64,000 bases of DNA. Origin: Streptococcus suis (lineage in GTDB: Bacteria; Bacillota; Bacilli; Lactobacillales; Streptococcaceae). Shown piece by piece: positions 1 through 8,076 of the stretch (the first letter of the stretch is position 1; each line of letters begins with the position of its first letter). The stretch covers positions 1 through 64,000 of the forward strand of contig NZ_JAIMEP010000008.1 in assembly GCF_019794555.1 (NCBI RefSeq), in the 5' to 3' direction. Position numbers and translations under genes: made by a program. A model generated the notes under the pieces. It was not told where the DNA came from and did not search any database. It was given only the letters and a program-made list of their open reading frames with translations.

Positions 1-481
1 AGTTAAACGATTTGTTTGTAATTTTAGTTATCTGTTTAAAAAGTCATAAGATTAGTCACTGGTAGGAATTAATCTAACGTATTTATTTATCTACGTAATC
101 ACTGTTTTTAGTCTGTTTCAAAACAGTAGATGTTTTATCTACATTACGCATTTGGAATACCAACATGACGAATCCCTCCTTCTTAATTACAAATTTTTAG
201 CATCTAATTTAACTTCAATTCCTATTATACAAAATTTTAAGATAATGCACTATCAACACACTCTTAAGTTTGCTTCTAAGTCTTATTTCCATAACTTTAG
301 GGTTAACCATACGCAAGACCAATCACTCTCGGACAATACTCATGATTTTAATGATAAAATCCATGTTAAACCCATAGATAAGAAATACACCTGCAATAAC
401 CGTTACCTGTTTGTGCCAATTTAAAAATGCACCACTTTTTTATAATTAAAACGGTTGAAAACTGTACCACTAATAACTCAC
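1..481 (-). promoter_or_regulatory. erm(B) upstream region, structural gene off the left edge
   Basis: This 481-base stretch carries no complete gene. Read on the minus strand, positions 1-260 match the familiar 5' region of erm(B): a TATAAT at 229-224, a strong ribosome site (GGAGGG at about 179-174), the leader peptide at 166-83, then untranslated RNA running off the window toward the erm(B) start codon. The part from 261 to 481 holds only short broken frames; I recognise no gene in it, and a 90-codon plus-strand frame at 152-424 has no ribosome site and lies antisense to the leader. The identification rests on the recognised leader sequence. Confidence 0.8.
83..166 (-). CDS. ermBL: erm(B) leader peptide (27 codons)
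   Basis: The frame begins MLVFQMRNVDKTSTVLK and ends after 27 codons with Asp-Lys-stop. This is the ErmBL leader: macrolide-bound ribosomes stall within it (known stall around codon 10), the following RNA refolds and the erm(B) ribosome site opens. An ideally placed GGAGGG lies 7-8 bases upstream. The third residue from the end is Val where the commonly cited peptide, from memory, has Ala; the stall region is intact. The methylase itself is beyond position 1 and cannot be judged here. Confidence 0.85.
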   Translation of the reverse strand: MLVFQMRNVDKTSTVLKQTKNSDYVDK

Positions 482-1290
482 GGTTCTGTTGCAAAGTTTT
501 AAATCTACTATCAAATAAGGTAGAATAATAGAAAAAGATAGCAGGAGGAATGACGATGAATCATTTTAAAGGAAAGCAATTTCAGCAGGATGTGATTATT
601 GTAGCCGTGGGCTACTATCTTCGTTATAACCTTAGCTATCGTGAAGTTCAAGAAATCTTATATGATCGTGGCATTAACGTTTCTCATACGACGATTTATC
701 GTTGGGTGCAAGAATATGGCAAACTACTCTATCAAATTTGGAAAAAGAAAAATAAAAAATCCTTTTATTCATGGAAAATGGATGAAACGTACATCAAAAT
801 TAAAGGAAAATGGCATTATTTGTATCGAGCCATCGATGCAGATGGTTTAACCTTGGATATTTGGTTACGTAAAAAACGGGACACACAAGCAGCCTATGCT
901 TTTCTTAAGCGGTTAGTGAAGCAGTTTGATGAACCGAAGGTTGTAGTCACAGATAAAGCCCCCTCTATTACAAGTGCCTTTAAGAAACTAAAAGAATACG
1001 GCTTTTATCAAGGGACAGAACATCGTACCATTAAATACCTGAATAATTTGATTGAACAAGACCATCGTCCAGTAAAGAGACGCAATAAATTCTATCGAAG
1101 TTTACGCACTGCCTCTACAACGATTAAAGGCATGGAAGCCATCCGAGGATTATATAAGAAAACCCGAAAAGAAGGCACTCTCTTCGGGTTTTCGGTCTGT
1201 ACTGAAATCAAGGTATTATTGGGAATCCCAGCTTAAATCATAGATACCGTAAGGGATTTTATTCTTTATTTAAAACTTTGCAACAGAACC
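482..1290 (+). mobile_element. IS1216 (IS6/IS26 family), complete
   Basis: The element is 809 bp, bounded by perfect 23-bp inverted repeats (482-504 and 1268-1290, beginning GGTTCTGTTGCAAAGTTT). It contains one transposase gene in forward orientation. The 8 bases flanking on each side (taactcac and tacagagg) do not match, so there is no target duplication; this is expected when IS6 elements move by replicative cointegrate formation followed by recombination. IS1216 commonly links resistance genes, and here it sits between the erm(B) leader and optrA. Confidence 0.93.
556..1236 (+). CDS. IS1216 transposase (DDE, IS6 family)
   Basis: A 226-residue transposase that cuts and joins the ends of IS1216. 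The N-terminal part (about 5-60) has the helix-turn-helix typical of IS6 enzymes, followed by the catalytic core with Asp in WKMDETYIK, Asp in VVTDKAPS, and Glu in LIEQDHRPVKRR. The C-terminal RTASTTIKGMEAIRG stretch is conserved in the family. I choose ATG 556 rather than ATG 550 because AGGAGGA at 543-549 is then about 7 bases away; starting at 550 would place the codon directly against it. Length equals the family norm and nothing is broken. Confidence 0.95.
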   Translation: MNHFKGKQFQQDVIIVAVGYYLRYNLSYREVQEILYDRGINVSHTTIYRWVQEYGKLLYQIWKKKNKKSFYSWKMDETYIKIKGKWHYLYRAIDADGLTLDIWLRKKRDTQAAYAFLKRLVKQFDEPKVVVTDKAPSITSAFKKLKEYGFYQGTEHRTIKYLNNLIEQDHRPVKRRNKFYRSLRTASTTIKGMEAIRGLYKKTRKEGTLFGFSVCTEIKVLLGIPA

Positions 1291-1392
1291 TACAGAGGGC
1301 TACTGGAAGAACAACTTCTGGCAGCATAACAATCAAAGGAAATTTAGTGAGTTTATACGACTACACTTTTCTTGACAATTCCAAAGTATAGA

Positions 1393-1440
1393 TAATAAAA
1401 ACCGCTATGCGGCAAACTCAAAAGGTCTTCACATAGCGAT
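1393..1440 (-). terminator. Probable optrA terminator
   Basis: On the minus strand a stem (cgctatgtg at 1438-1430 with cgcatagcg at 1411-1403) is followed by a T-rich run (TTTTTATTATC). It lies about 95 bases downstream of the optrA stop. Between it and IS1216 (1291-1392) there is a short forward frame reminiscent of a transposase tail, not assignable. Confidence 0.6.
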
Positions 1441-1532
1441 TATATCTAATAAAAATTCATTAATTTTTTTACATTTTCAACAACCAGAATGTATCATTAA
1501 CACTTTTACATCCTTATTGCATAACTCAAAAA

Positions 1533-3500
1533 TTACATAACTTCCAATTCTCTCATCAACTGTTCCCATTCATTAAAATAATTACCCTGACACCTTTTAA
1601 CATCATCAATTGATTTTTGTATTTCCGTCAGTACTATATAATCAGAAGAATTGTTTGGTTCAGAAATGATTTTATTCAATCTTTCTAATTCTTCATCATA
1701 TTGATTTATTAACACTTCAAGCTTTTCAATTCGTTTCTCCTTCTTAACCTTCTCCTTCTCAATGGAGTTACGATCGCCTTTTACTGTGTTATTTTTCTCT
1801 ACTTTCTGCTCAACTTTAATGTTATTAAATGGCTTTTCAGAATTCATCCTTTTTTTCTCGTACTCACCATAAGTAGATTGTACAAACTCTACACCATCCT
1901 TATCAAAAACAAGTAATCTGTCAGCAATCTTATTAGTAAAATATCTATCATGTGACACAAAAATAATTGTACCTTGATAACTGCATAAGATATTCTCTAA
2001 ATTCTCTTTTCCAATAATATCCATGTGGTTTGTCGGTTCATCTAAGATTAAAACATTAGTACGTTTATATAATAATTTACATAATGTCAATCTAACCTTT
2101 TCTCCACCTGACAAAGAGGACACCGGTCTAAAAACATCATCTCCACTAAACTGAAATGAGCCAAGAGCAGTTCTGACCTCTGTGTCATTTAGCTCAGGGT
2201 ATTCGCTTTGAAAAATTTCGAATAGTGTATCATCTCCACTGATTTGAGCAAGCTGTTGGTCAAAATAGCTAATTTCAACATTGTATCCGAATTTAAAATC
2301 TCCAGACAATGCTGCCACACCATCCATAAGTGTTTTAAGCAACGTGGATTTACCAATACCATTACTCCCAACAATTCCAAGCTTCTGTCCCCTTTCAAGG
2401 TTGAAATTAACCTTTGCAAGAGGAGTATCATAGCCTATCACAAGTTCTGAAGCACTTAATACTTGCCTTGAACTACTGATTCTCGGTTGAAATTTAGACA
2501 TATAAGTTTTTGTATCGTATTGGTCTGGTGCATTTAATATTTGCATACGCTGTAATAATTTAATTTTAGATTGCACCATTTTAGCTTTCGTAGGTTTATA
2601 ACGAAAACGTTCAATCAAGCGTGTAATCCTTTCAATTTCTATCTGTTGCAAGTCGTAATCTTTTTGCTGTTTGATATGATTTTCTCGTTTTTGCTCCTCA
2701 AAGGCTGAATAATTACCTTTATAACATTTGGTCTCTCCCCATTCGATTTCATAAACCTTATCCACAATTCGATTAAGAAACATTCTATCATGGGAAATAA
2801 TAACCAATGTAGATTTATAACTTCTCAAATAACTCTCCAACCATTGTATTGTTTCTATATCAAGGTGGTTAGTAGGTTCATCAAGTAATAGAATGTCTGG
2901 CTTTGTTAAAAGTATTTTTATAAAAGCTATCTTAGTTCGCTGACCACCTGAAAATTCAGAAATGGGTTTTTTATCATCTGCTTCAGTAAAACCCATACTA
3001 CGAATCATCGTTTCATATTCTTTTTGGTAGGTTAGACCTCCAAGAGCCATATACCTTTCACTGATATCAGAGTATTCATTGATGATTTTATCATCATATT
3101 GATTCTCCATTTTATCTATCAGCTGTTTCATCTTGTTTTCCATATCAATAAGCGTCTTAAATACCGTACGGACTTCATCCACCATTGATATACTTTCATC
3201 TTCAAAAGGCATCTGTCTTAAATAGCTAATATAAGGGTTACCGGTCTTTATTACTTGAAACTCACTTTCACCAGTTCCTTCTTCTAATTCAATTTCGCCT
3301 ATAATAGCTTTTAGCAAGGTTGTTTTTCCACATCCATTTCTACCAACAATAGCAATCTTTTCATTATCATTGATTTCAATATCGATGTTTTCCAACACCA
3401 TATTACCATCATAGTAAACGGCACCATTAATTATTTTGTATTGCATTTTCATATCCTCCTTTGCGTTAGTACTAGCAATTGCAAAGGTGGCTTTGGACAA
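1533..3500 (-). CDS. optrA: OptrA, ABC-F ribosomal protection protein (oxazolidinone/phenicol resistance)
   Basis: A 655-codon ABC-F ATPase without membrane segments; it acts in the cytoplasm on the ribosome, dislodging linezolid-type and phenicol antibiotics from the peptidyl transferase centre. Two nucleotide-binding domains are visible: Walker A GRNGCGKTT (53-61), signature FSGGQ (183-187), Walker B ILLLDEPT (203-210); second Walker A GSNGIGKST (378-386), LSGGE (463-467), LILDEPT (484-490). An interdomain linker rich in Arg/Lys lies at 255-345 and a charged coiled-coil tail at 570-655. The annotated start is TTG at 3500; a perfect AAAGGAGGA at 3462-3454 instead serves ATG 3446 (codon 19, MQYKII). 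Asp176 and Asp393 differ from the first described OptrA (Tyr176, Gly393, recalled from the literature). It is preceded by a leader peptide and stem-loops. Confidence 0.97.
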   Translation of the reverse strand: MSKATFAIASTNAKEDMKMQYKIINGAVYYDGNMVLENIDIEINDNEKIAIVGRNGCGKTTLLKAIIGEIELEEGTGESEFQVIKTGNPYISYLRQMPFEDESISMVDEVRTVFKTLIDMENKMKQLIDKMENQYDDKIINEYSDISERYMALGGLTYQKEYETMIRSMGFTEADDKKPISEFSGGQRTKIAFIKILLTKPDILLLDEPTNHLDIETIQWLESYLRSYKSTLVIISHDRMFLNRIVDKVYEIEWGETKCYKGNYSAFEEQKRENHIKQQKDYDLQQIEIERITRLIERFRYKPTKAKMVQSKIKLLQRMQILNAPDQYDTKTYMSKFQPRISSSRQVLSASELVIGYDTPLAKVNFNLERGQKLGIVGSNGIGKSTLLKTLMDGVAALSGDFKFGYNVEISYFDQQLAQISGDDTLFEIFQSEYPELNDTEVRTALGSFQFSGDDVFRPVSSLSGGEKVRLTLCKLLYKRTNVLILDEPTNHMDIIGKENLENILCSYQGTIIFVSHDRYFTNKIADRLLVFDKDGVEFVQSTYGEYEKKRMNSEKPFNNIKVEQKVEKNNTVKGDRNSIEKEKVKKEKRIEKLEVLINQYDEELERLNKIISEPNNSSDYIVLTEIQKSIDDVKRCQGNYFNEWEQLMRELEVM

Positions 3501-3600
3501 TAATTATTCTACTCCATGTAAAGCTTGTCACAGCCACCTATACATGGAGTTCTTTAAATGTTACTATAGTTGTAGATTTCATTTGCTTCTACCTCCTATC
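3454..3600 (-). promoter_or_regulatory. Candidate translational attenuator of optrA
   Basis: Three mutually exclusive pairings lie between the leader ORF and the optrA ribosome site. A: 3511-3520 with 3541-3550, a perfect 10-bp stem (actccatgta). B: 3485-3492 with 3532-3539, a perfect 8-bp pairing (aggtggct). C: 3455-3464 with 3481-3490, about 9 of 10 pairs, which buries the internal ribosome site. B's right arm lies in the loop of A, and B's left arm overlaps an arm of C. A+C would therefore hide the ribosome site; a ribosome stalled on the leader opens A, lets B form and frees the site. The pairings are seen; the switching is inference by analogy with erm and cat leaders. Confidence 0.6.
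3538..3582 (-). CDS. Leader peptide upstream of optrA (14 residues)
   Basis: ATG at 3582 opens MKSTTIVTFKELHV and stops at TAG (3540-3538). A strong GGAGG (plus-strand cctcc 3592-3596) is 9 bases upstream, as good as for any real gene here. Its last codons (Leu-His-Val) form one arm of stem A of the attenuator and its stop codon overlaps arm B, an arrangement typical of resistance-gene leaders whose ribosome stalling controls the downstream gene. No similarity to a known leader is recognised. Confidence 0.6.
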   Translation of the reverse strand: MKSTTIVTFKELHV

Positions 3601-3605
3601 GATTA

Positions 3606-3791
3606 TTAATATAATTCAATTGCCACCTTATTGTACCAAGTCGCTAGCGCAATGGCTAGCCTAAGTTTTAGCTTACACCCTTTCTGGTAAAAGTAAAGTA
3701 ACTGATCTGTTATCTCATCTGGCACCAGATTCCCGATAAACCCTGCTGTTCCCGTCAACAGAAACCGCAGCCACACTGGAAAAAGATACAA
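3606..3791 (-). pseudogene. Unrecognised 61-codon fragment between araC and optrA leader
   Basis: An open minus-strand frame with no ribosome site runs through this 186-base segment (MYLFPVWLRFLLTG... ending KVAIELY). Its first residues are hydrophobic, the rest is mixed. I do not recognise the protein. It may be the tail of a gene truncated when this resistance block was assembled, or simply noncoding sequence; the optrA promoter should lie in or near it. Confidence 0.2.
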
Positions 3792-3831
3792 AAGGATTGC
3801 CGCAATTGATTCTTTGCATTAGCCATCAGCT

Positions 3832-4527
3832 TTACAAATCACTCTTTCTATATTCAAAAGGCGTTTTTCCTGTTTCTTTTTTAAACACGGATGTGAAGTA
3901 ACTTTGTGAGTTAAATATAAGATATTCACTAATTTCTGATATTGACTGATTCGTATATACCAATAGAAATTTGGCATATGCTATTTTCTCCTTCTTAATG
4001 TATGCACCAACAGTCATACCTATATCTATCTTGAATTTACGCATGAAGTGATACTGACTTAGACCAATTTCTGTGCATATTGACTGAATGGTGAGCTGAC
4101 GGTTGATATTTCTTTTAATCATCCTGACTGCTTTTGCTATGTCTGAAGAGACACCAGATACTCTATAATCTGCAGTACTTAAAGCGAAATGCTCCAAAAT
4201 ACTGTTATACATAGCAACGGACTCTTCTCTTTTTCTCAGAGAACTAAAGCGATTTCCGTAATAGCTACTGATTGCACCTGACATTTCAATAGGAAGACCG
4301 CCAGCAATAGCATAGTACATCGATAGATACAGACAGAATGTCAGCATGGATTTTGTTGATTGTTCATTATTACAAAATTCAAAAAGTGCATTAAGGTAAT
4401 CTTGATCCCGGTTCAGCTGTTTAAGTGTAGTTATATCACCATTTTGGACAAGCTCAAGTCTTGTTCGTAAGTCCTGATAACTTTGTTCAATCGTCCGCTT
4501 TGAAAGCTCAGACGTTTGTAGTCCCAT
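3832..4527 (-). CDS. AraC-family regulator, 5'-truncated by fusion to cat
   Basis: A 231-residue frame whose C-terminal 100 residues form the double helix-turn-helix of AraC/XylS DNA-binding domains ([22 protein letters not shown] and [32 protein letters not shown]). The upstream ~130 residues are helical and unassigned. The ATG at 4527 overlaps the last base of cat codon 46, so the native N-terminus is missing and this start has essentially no ribosome site of its own. An araC-like gene next to optrA is a known arrangement. Its expression would depend on the cat promoter and attenuator upstream; whether it is functional is unclear. Confidence 0.7.
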   Translation of the reverse strand: MGLQTSELSKRTIEQSYQDLRTRLELVQNGDITTLKQLNRDQDYLNALFEFCNNEQSTKSMLTFCLYLSMYYAIAGGLPIEMSGAISSYYGNRFSSLRKREESVAMYNSILEHFALSTADYRVSGVSSDIAKAVRMIKRNINRQLTIQSICTEIGLSQYHFMRKFKIDIGMTVGAYIKKEKIAYAKFLLVYTNQSISEISEYLIFNSQSYFTSVFKKETGKTPFEYRKSDL

Positions 4528-4664
4528 CCTTTATTTTTTATCATACTTTTAAGTAAAGTGATATCAAATTCTTTAGTAACACTGTAAGTTGTTTGTTGAT
4601 TGAAATAATGATTAAAATATTCTTTTCTATCCCAAGTTTCCAAATTAATAATATTAAAAGTCAT
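4527..4664 (-). pseudogene. cat: Truncated chloramphenicol acetyltransferase (first 46 codons)
   Basis: Residues 1-46 ([20 protein letters not shown]... to MIKNKG) are the N-terminus of a type A chloramphenicol acetyltransferase of the pC194/pC221 kind. After codon 46 the sequence switches to the araC-like gene in another frame; the cat frame runs on to a stop at 4431 as 31 unrelated residues. The catalytic His region is absent, so no CAT activity is possible. ATG 4664 has an AGGAGGA ribosome site at 4680-4674, sequestered in the attenuator stem. Confidence 0.9.
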
Positions 4665-4672
4665 ATATAATT

Positions 4673-4714
4673 TTCCTCCTAAATTTCATCTTATCTCTTT
4701 GTATTTAGGAGGAA
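4673..4714 (-). promoter_or_regulatory. cat translational attenuator stem-loop
   Basis: A perfect 12-bp inverted repeat (4673-4684 with 4703-4714, core tcctcctaaat) encloses an 18-base loop and buries the cat ribosome site. The 5' arm is the end of the leader peptide ORF. This is the well-known chloramphenicol-inducible arrangement of plasmid cat genes. A TATAAT at 4765-4760 on the minus strand is a plausible -10; a matching -35 (TTGAAG at 4785-4780) is only 14 bases away, so the promoter assignment is tentative. Confidence 0.85.
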
Positions 4715-4734
4715 TAATCCTCTGATTTTTTCAT
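4705..4734 (-). CDS. cat leader peptide (9 residues)
   Basis: ATG at 4734 encodes MKKSEDYSS then TAA (4707-4705), preceded by GAGGTG at about 4748-4743. Drug-bound ribosomes stalled on such a leader open the stem that hides the cat ribosome site. It is intact although cat itself is destroyed, so chloramphenicol-induced opening would now expose only the start of a 77-codon dead frame that overlaps the araC-like gene. Confidence 0.8.
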   Translation of the reverse strand: MKKSEDYSS

Positions 4735-5117
4735 ATATTGTGTCACCTCTTAAACGTTAATTATACTAAAGTAATTTAACTTCAATTTATAGTATAACAC
4801 AACAAGATGATATGTTCAATATAAAAGTTATGGAATGAGTCTCATACTTCCAATCGAAAGTTCTATAATGAAGTTAGCCACCCCAACCTAGCCAAAAAAC
4901 AGCTGTTTCAACTGGTTCAGCTGTCTGTTCTGGTTTCGTTTGTTAACAGGCTTGGACCTGTTAGGCTGGTTTACCAAGGCGAATGAGAGCCTTGGCTAAG
5001 CCAACAAAACAGGTTCAAGGGTACCTGTTGACAAATGAAAGTTCCTTGTAGGTAAAAGAAAACACCTCCGTGTTATACTTGTAGTTCACCACAAACACAA
5101 GGTAGGAAGACACGGAG
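4735..5117. other. Intergenic stretch and left flank of IS30 element
   Basis: Apart from the cat promoter (4735-4800), this stretch has no gene. From 4855 it belongs to the IS30-family element: inverted-repeat end, then a nested set of stems (for example ccaaggc at 4973-4979 with gccttgg at 4990-4996) before the transposase ribosome site. Confidence 0.5.
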
Positions 5118-6104
5118 ATGCATACACATTATACACCAAAAGGAAAACATTTGACAATCGAAAACCGCAGACAAATTGAACGGTGGAAAGGCGAAGGGAA
5201 ATCCAATCGGGAAATCGCTCGCTTATTGGGAAAGGCTCCGCAGACCATTCACAATGAAGTGATACGAGGGACGACCCTACAACAAGTCCGAAAAGGTCGC
5301 TTCAAAAAACTCTATTCCGCTGATTATGCCCAAAATCTGTATGAGAAAAATCGGAAAAAGTCCGTTAGAAAACTGAGCTTAACAAAGGAACTCGCTGATA
5401 AAATTCGGCACTACAATATGGAAAAATTCTCGCCTGAAATGATGGTTAGAACCAAGGACATCAATGTGGGGATTTCAACCATCTACTACTGGATTCACAA
5501 GGGGCATCTCGGCTTGACCAAGAAGGATATGCTTTATCCTAGAAAAGGGAGGACTACCAAAAAACAGGCGAGTCCAAACTTTAAGCCTGCTGGAAAGTCA
5601 ATTGAAGAGCGGCCAGAGGTGATCAATCTTCGACTGGAGCTTGGACACTATGAAATTGACACGGTTCTATTGACGAGAGCGAGAAACAAATGCCTTTTGG
5701 TCTTGACGGACAGGAGAAGTCGCCACCAAATCATTCGATTGATTCCAAATAAATCGGCTGAGGCTGTGAATCAGGCCTTGAAAATCGTCTTGAAGGAGTT
5801 CCAAATCAAATCCATTACTACAGATAATGGAACCGAGTTTAGTCGCTTGTCAGAAGTGTTTCTGGAGGAATATATCTACTACGCTCACCCTTATTCCTCT
5901 TGGGAGAGAGGCACGAACGAGAATCACAATAGGCTTATCCGACGATGGTTGCCGAAAGGAACCACAAAAACGACCCCGAAAGAAGTCGCTTTTATCGAAA
6001 ATTGGATCAATAACTATCCCAAAAAATGTTTGGGCTACAAGTCACCGAGAGAATTTCTTATAGGTGGCTAACTCGGAATTGAAATTTGCCCTCATACTTC
6101 CAAT
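4841..6104 (+). mobile_element. IS30-family insertion with 14-bp flanking direct repeats
   Basis: Identical 14-bp copies of ctcatacttccaat lie at 4841-4854 and 6091-6104; the element between them is 1236 bp. Its ends are imperfect inverted repeats sharing agttagccacc (left about 4872-4882, right 6063-6073 reversed). IS30 elements usually duplicate 2-3 bp but some members duplicate far more, so a 14-bp duplication is plausible. Removing the element restores the end of the small recombinase-like ORF beside the cat flank. Confidence 0.75.
5118..6071 (+). CDS. IS30-family transposase
   Basis: A 317-residue DDE transposase. Residues 8-60 form the IS30 N-terminal helix-turn-helix (HLTIENRRQIERW, SNREIARLLGKAPQTIHNEV). 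The catalytic core carries Asp in HYEIDTVLL (about 180), Asp in ITTDNGTEFS (about 234) and Glu in SWERGTNENHNRLIRRWLPKG. The C-terminal NNYPKKCLGYKSPREFL motif is typical. The ATG at 5118 follows GGTAGGAAGACACGGAG. The frame is intact and full length, so the element may be active. Confidence 0.93.
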   Translation: MHTHYTPKGKHLTIENRRQIERWKGEGKSNREIARLLGKAPQTIHNEVIRGTTLQQVRKGRFKKLYSADYAQNLYEKNRKKSVRKLSLTKELADKIRHYNMEKFSPEMMVRTKDINVGISTIYYWIHKGHLGLTKKDMLYPRKGRTTKKQASPNFKPAGKSIEERPEVINLRLELGHYEIDTVLLTRARNKCLLVLTDRRSRHQIIRLIPNKSAEAVNQALKIVLKEFQIKSITTDNGTEFSRLSEVFLEEYIYYAHPYSSWERGTNENHNRLIRRWLPKGTTKTTPKEVAFIENWINNYPKKCLGYKSPREFLIGG

Positions 6105-6262
6105 TCGATGCCAGATTTAAAGGATATGACGAAGTGTTCTTCATAGACTGTAACGCTCTGGATTATCTTCCTTAGTAGCAAGCGATTAGCTTTCACAAAA
6201 TCTTCTGTTTGTAGTTTTAAAAATTCATCAGGATTTTCTAACTCAACCTCAAAATATTTCAT
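6092..6262 (-). CDS. Small ORF resembling the C-terminus of a large serine recombinase
   Basis: A 56-residue frame, MKYFEVELENPDEFLK..., ending IIQSVTVYEEHFVISFKSGIELEV. The closing segment has the pattern seen at the very end of large serine recombinases (a 'vxVYxdhixixFKSGieiev' strand pair). GAGGG lies 8 bases before ATG 6262, so it could be translated on its own; a longer reading from 6319 lacks a site. No catalytic domain remains upstream. The stop codon falls inside the IS30 direct repeat. Together with its place beside rlmCD it suggests a remnant of an integrated element's recombination module; it could alternatively be an independent small protein. Confidence 0.5.
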   Translation of the reverse strand: MKYFEVELENPDEFLKLQTEDFVKANRLLLRKIIQSVTVYEEHFVISFKSGIELEV

Positions 6263-6652
6263 TTTACATTCCCTCATTTCATTTATTGATAAATTGAGTT
6301 TACAAAAAAGAGTGGACAATTTTTGTCTACTCTTAACCTTTAAAATAGTTTTTTTTAATCGATTTGAAGTTGCCTAAATTATTACTTATTCGGTAAAATG
6401 AAGTATTGCTTTCAACAGATTTCCTTCAACTACACTTCACTTGATTCAAACAAGGTGGGTACATTTCTATTCCCACAAACTCCTTGTCAACGGAAATAAA
6501 CACGTACCCACAGGGTAAATGGAAATAGATTTTGATAATTTCTTGCTATCACTTCTACTCACTCCAAATAATTACTCACTCTAATACTTCCCCACTACAT
6601 AACAAAAGCCTTGCAATCAAGGCTTTTCATTATCCCTTTCGTTCAAAGGTTT
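6263..6652. other. 390-base junction region between mobile DNA and rlmCD
   Basis: No gene. Visible structures: an inverted repeat gtgggtac (6455-6462) with gtacccac (6504-6511), with acaagg/ccttgt nested inside (6450-6455, 6482-6487); and the terminator at 6604-6627. The boundary of the inserted element must lie in or close to this stretch or in the last codons of rlmCD, but without the empty site it cannot be placed. Confidence 0.4.
6604..6627 (-). terminator. Terminator after rlmCD
   Basis: A perfect 10-bp stem (aaaagccttg with caaggctttt) and a 4-base loop, 26 bases downstream of the rlmCD stop on the minus strand. The following T-run is short. Confidence 0.6.
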
Positions 6653-8020
<1,368 letters not shown>

Positions 8021-8039
8021 CTATTTTGGACACTATAAA

Positions 8040-8066
8040 AAAGTGACCGAAGTCACTTTCTAGTAT
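8040..8066 (-). terminator. Terminator after the LCP gene
   Basis: Perfect stem aaagtgac/gtcacttt with loop cgaa, followed on the minus strand by TTTTTTATAG. It ends the aroA-aroK-pheA-LCP transcript. Confidence 0.85.
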
Positions 8067-8076
8067 ACCATATTTC

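Noticed and set aside
152-424. 90-codon plus-strand frame in the erm(B) region
   Set aside because: Antisense to the erm(B) leader and promoter, without a ribosome site; composition is that of noncoding A/T-rich DNA.
550-555. Transposase start at the first ATG (550)
   Set aside because: It lies against the ribosome site; ATG 556 gives the usual 226 residues and good spacing.
1291-1392. Possible second IS-transposase tail between IS1216 and optrA (forward frame ending ...LVSLYDYTFLDNSKV)
   Set aside because: Too short and not convincingly similar to any family; no inverted repeat found.
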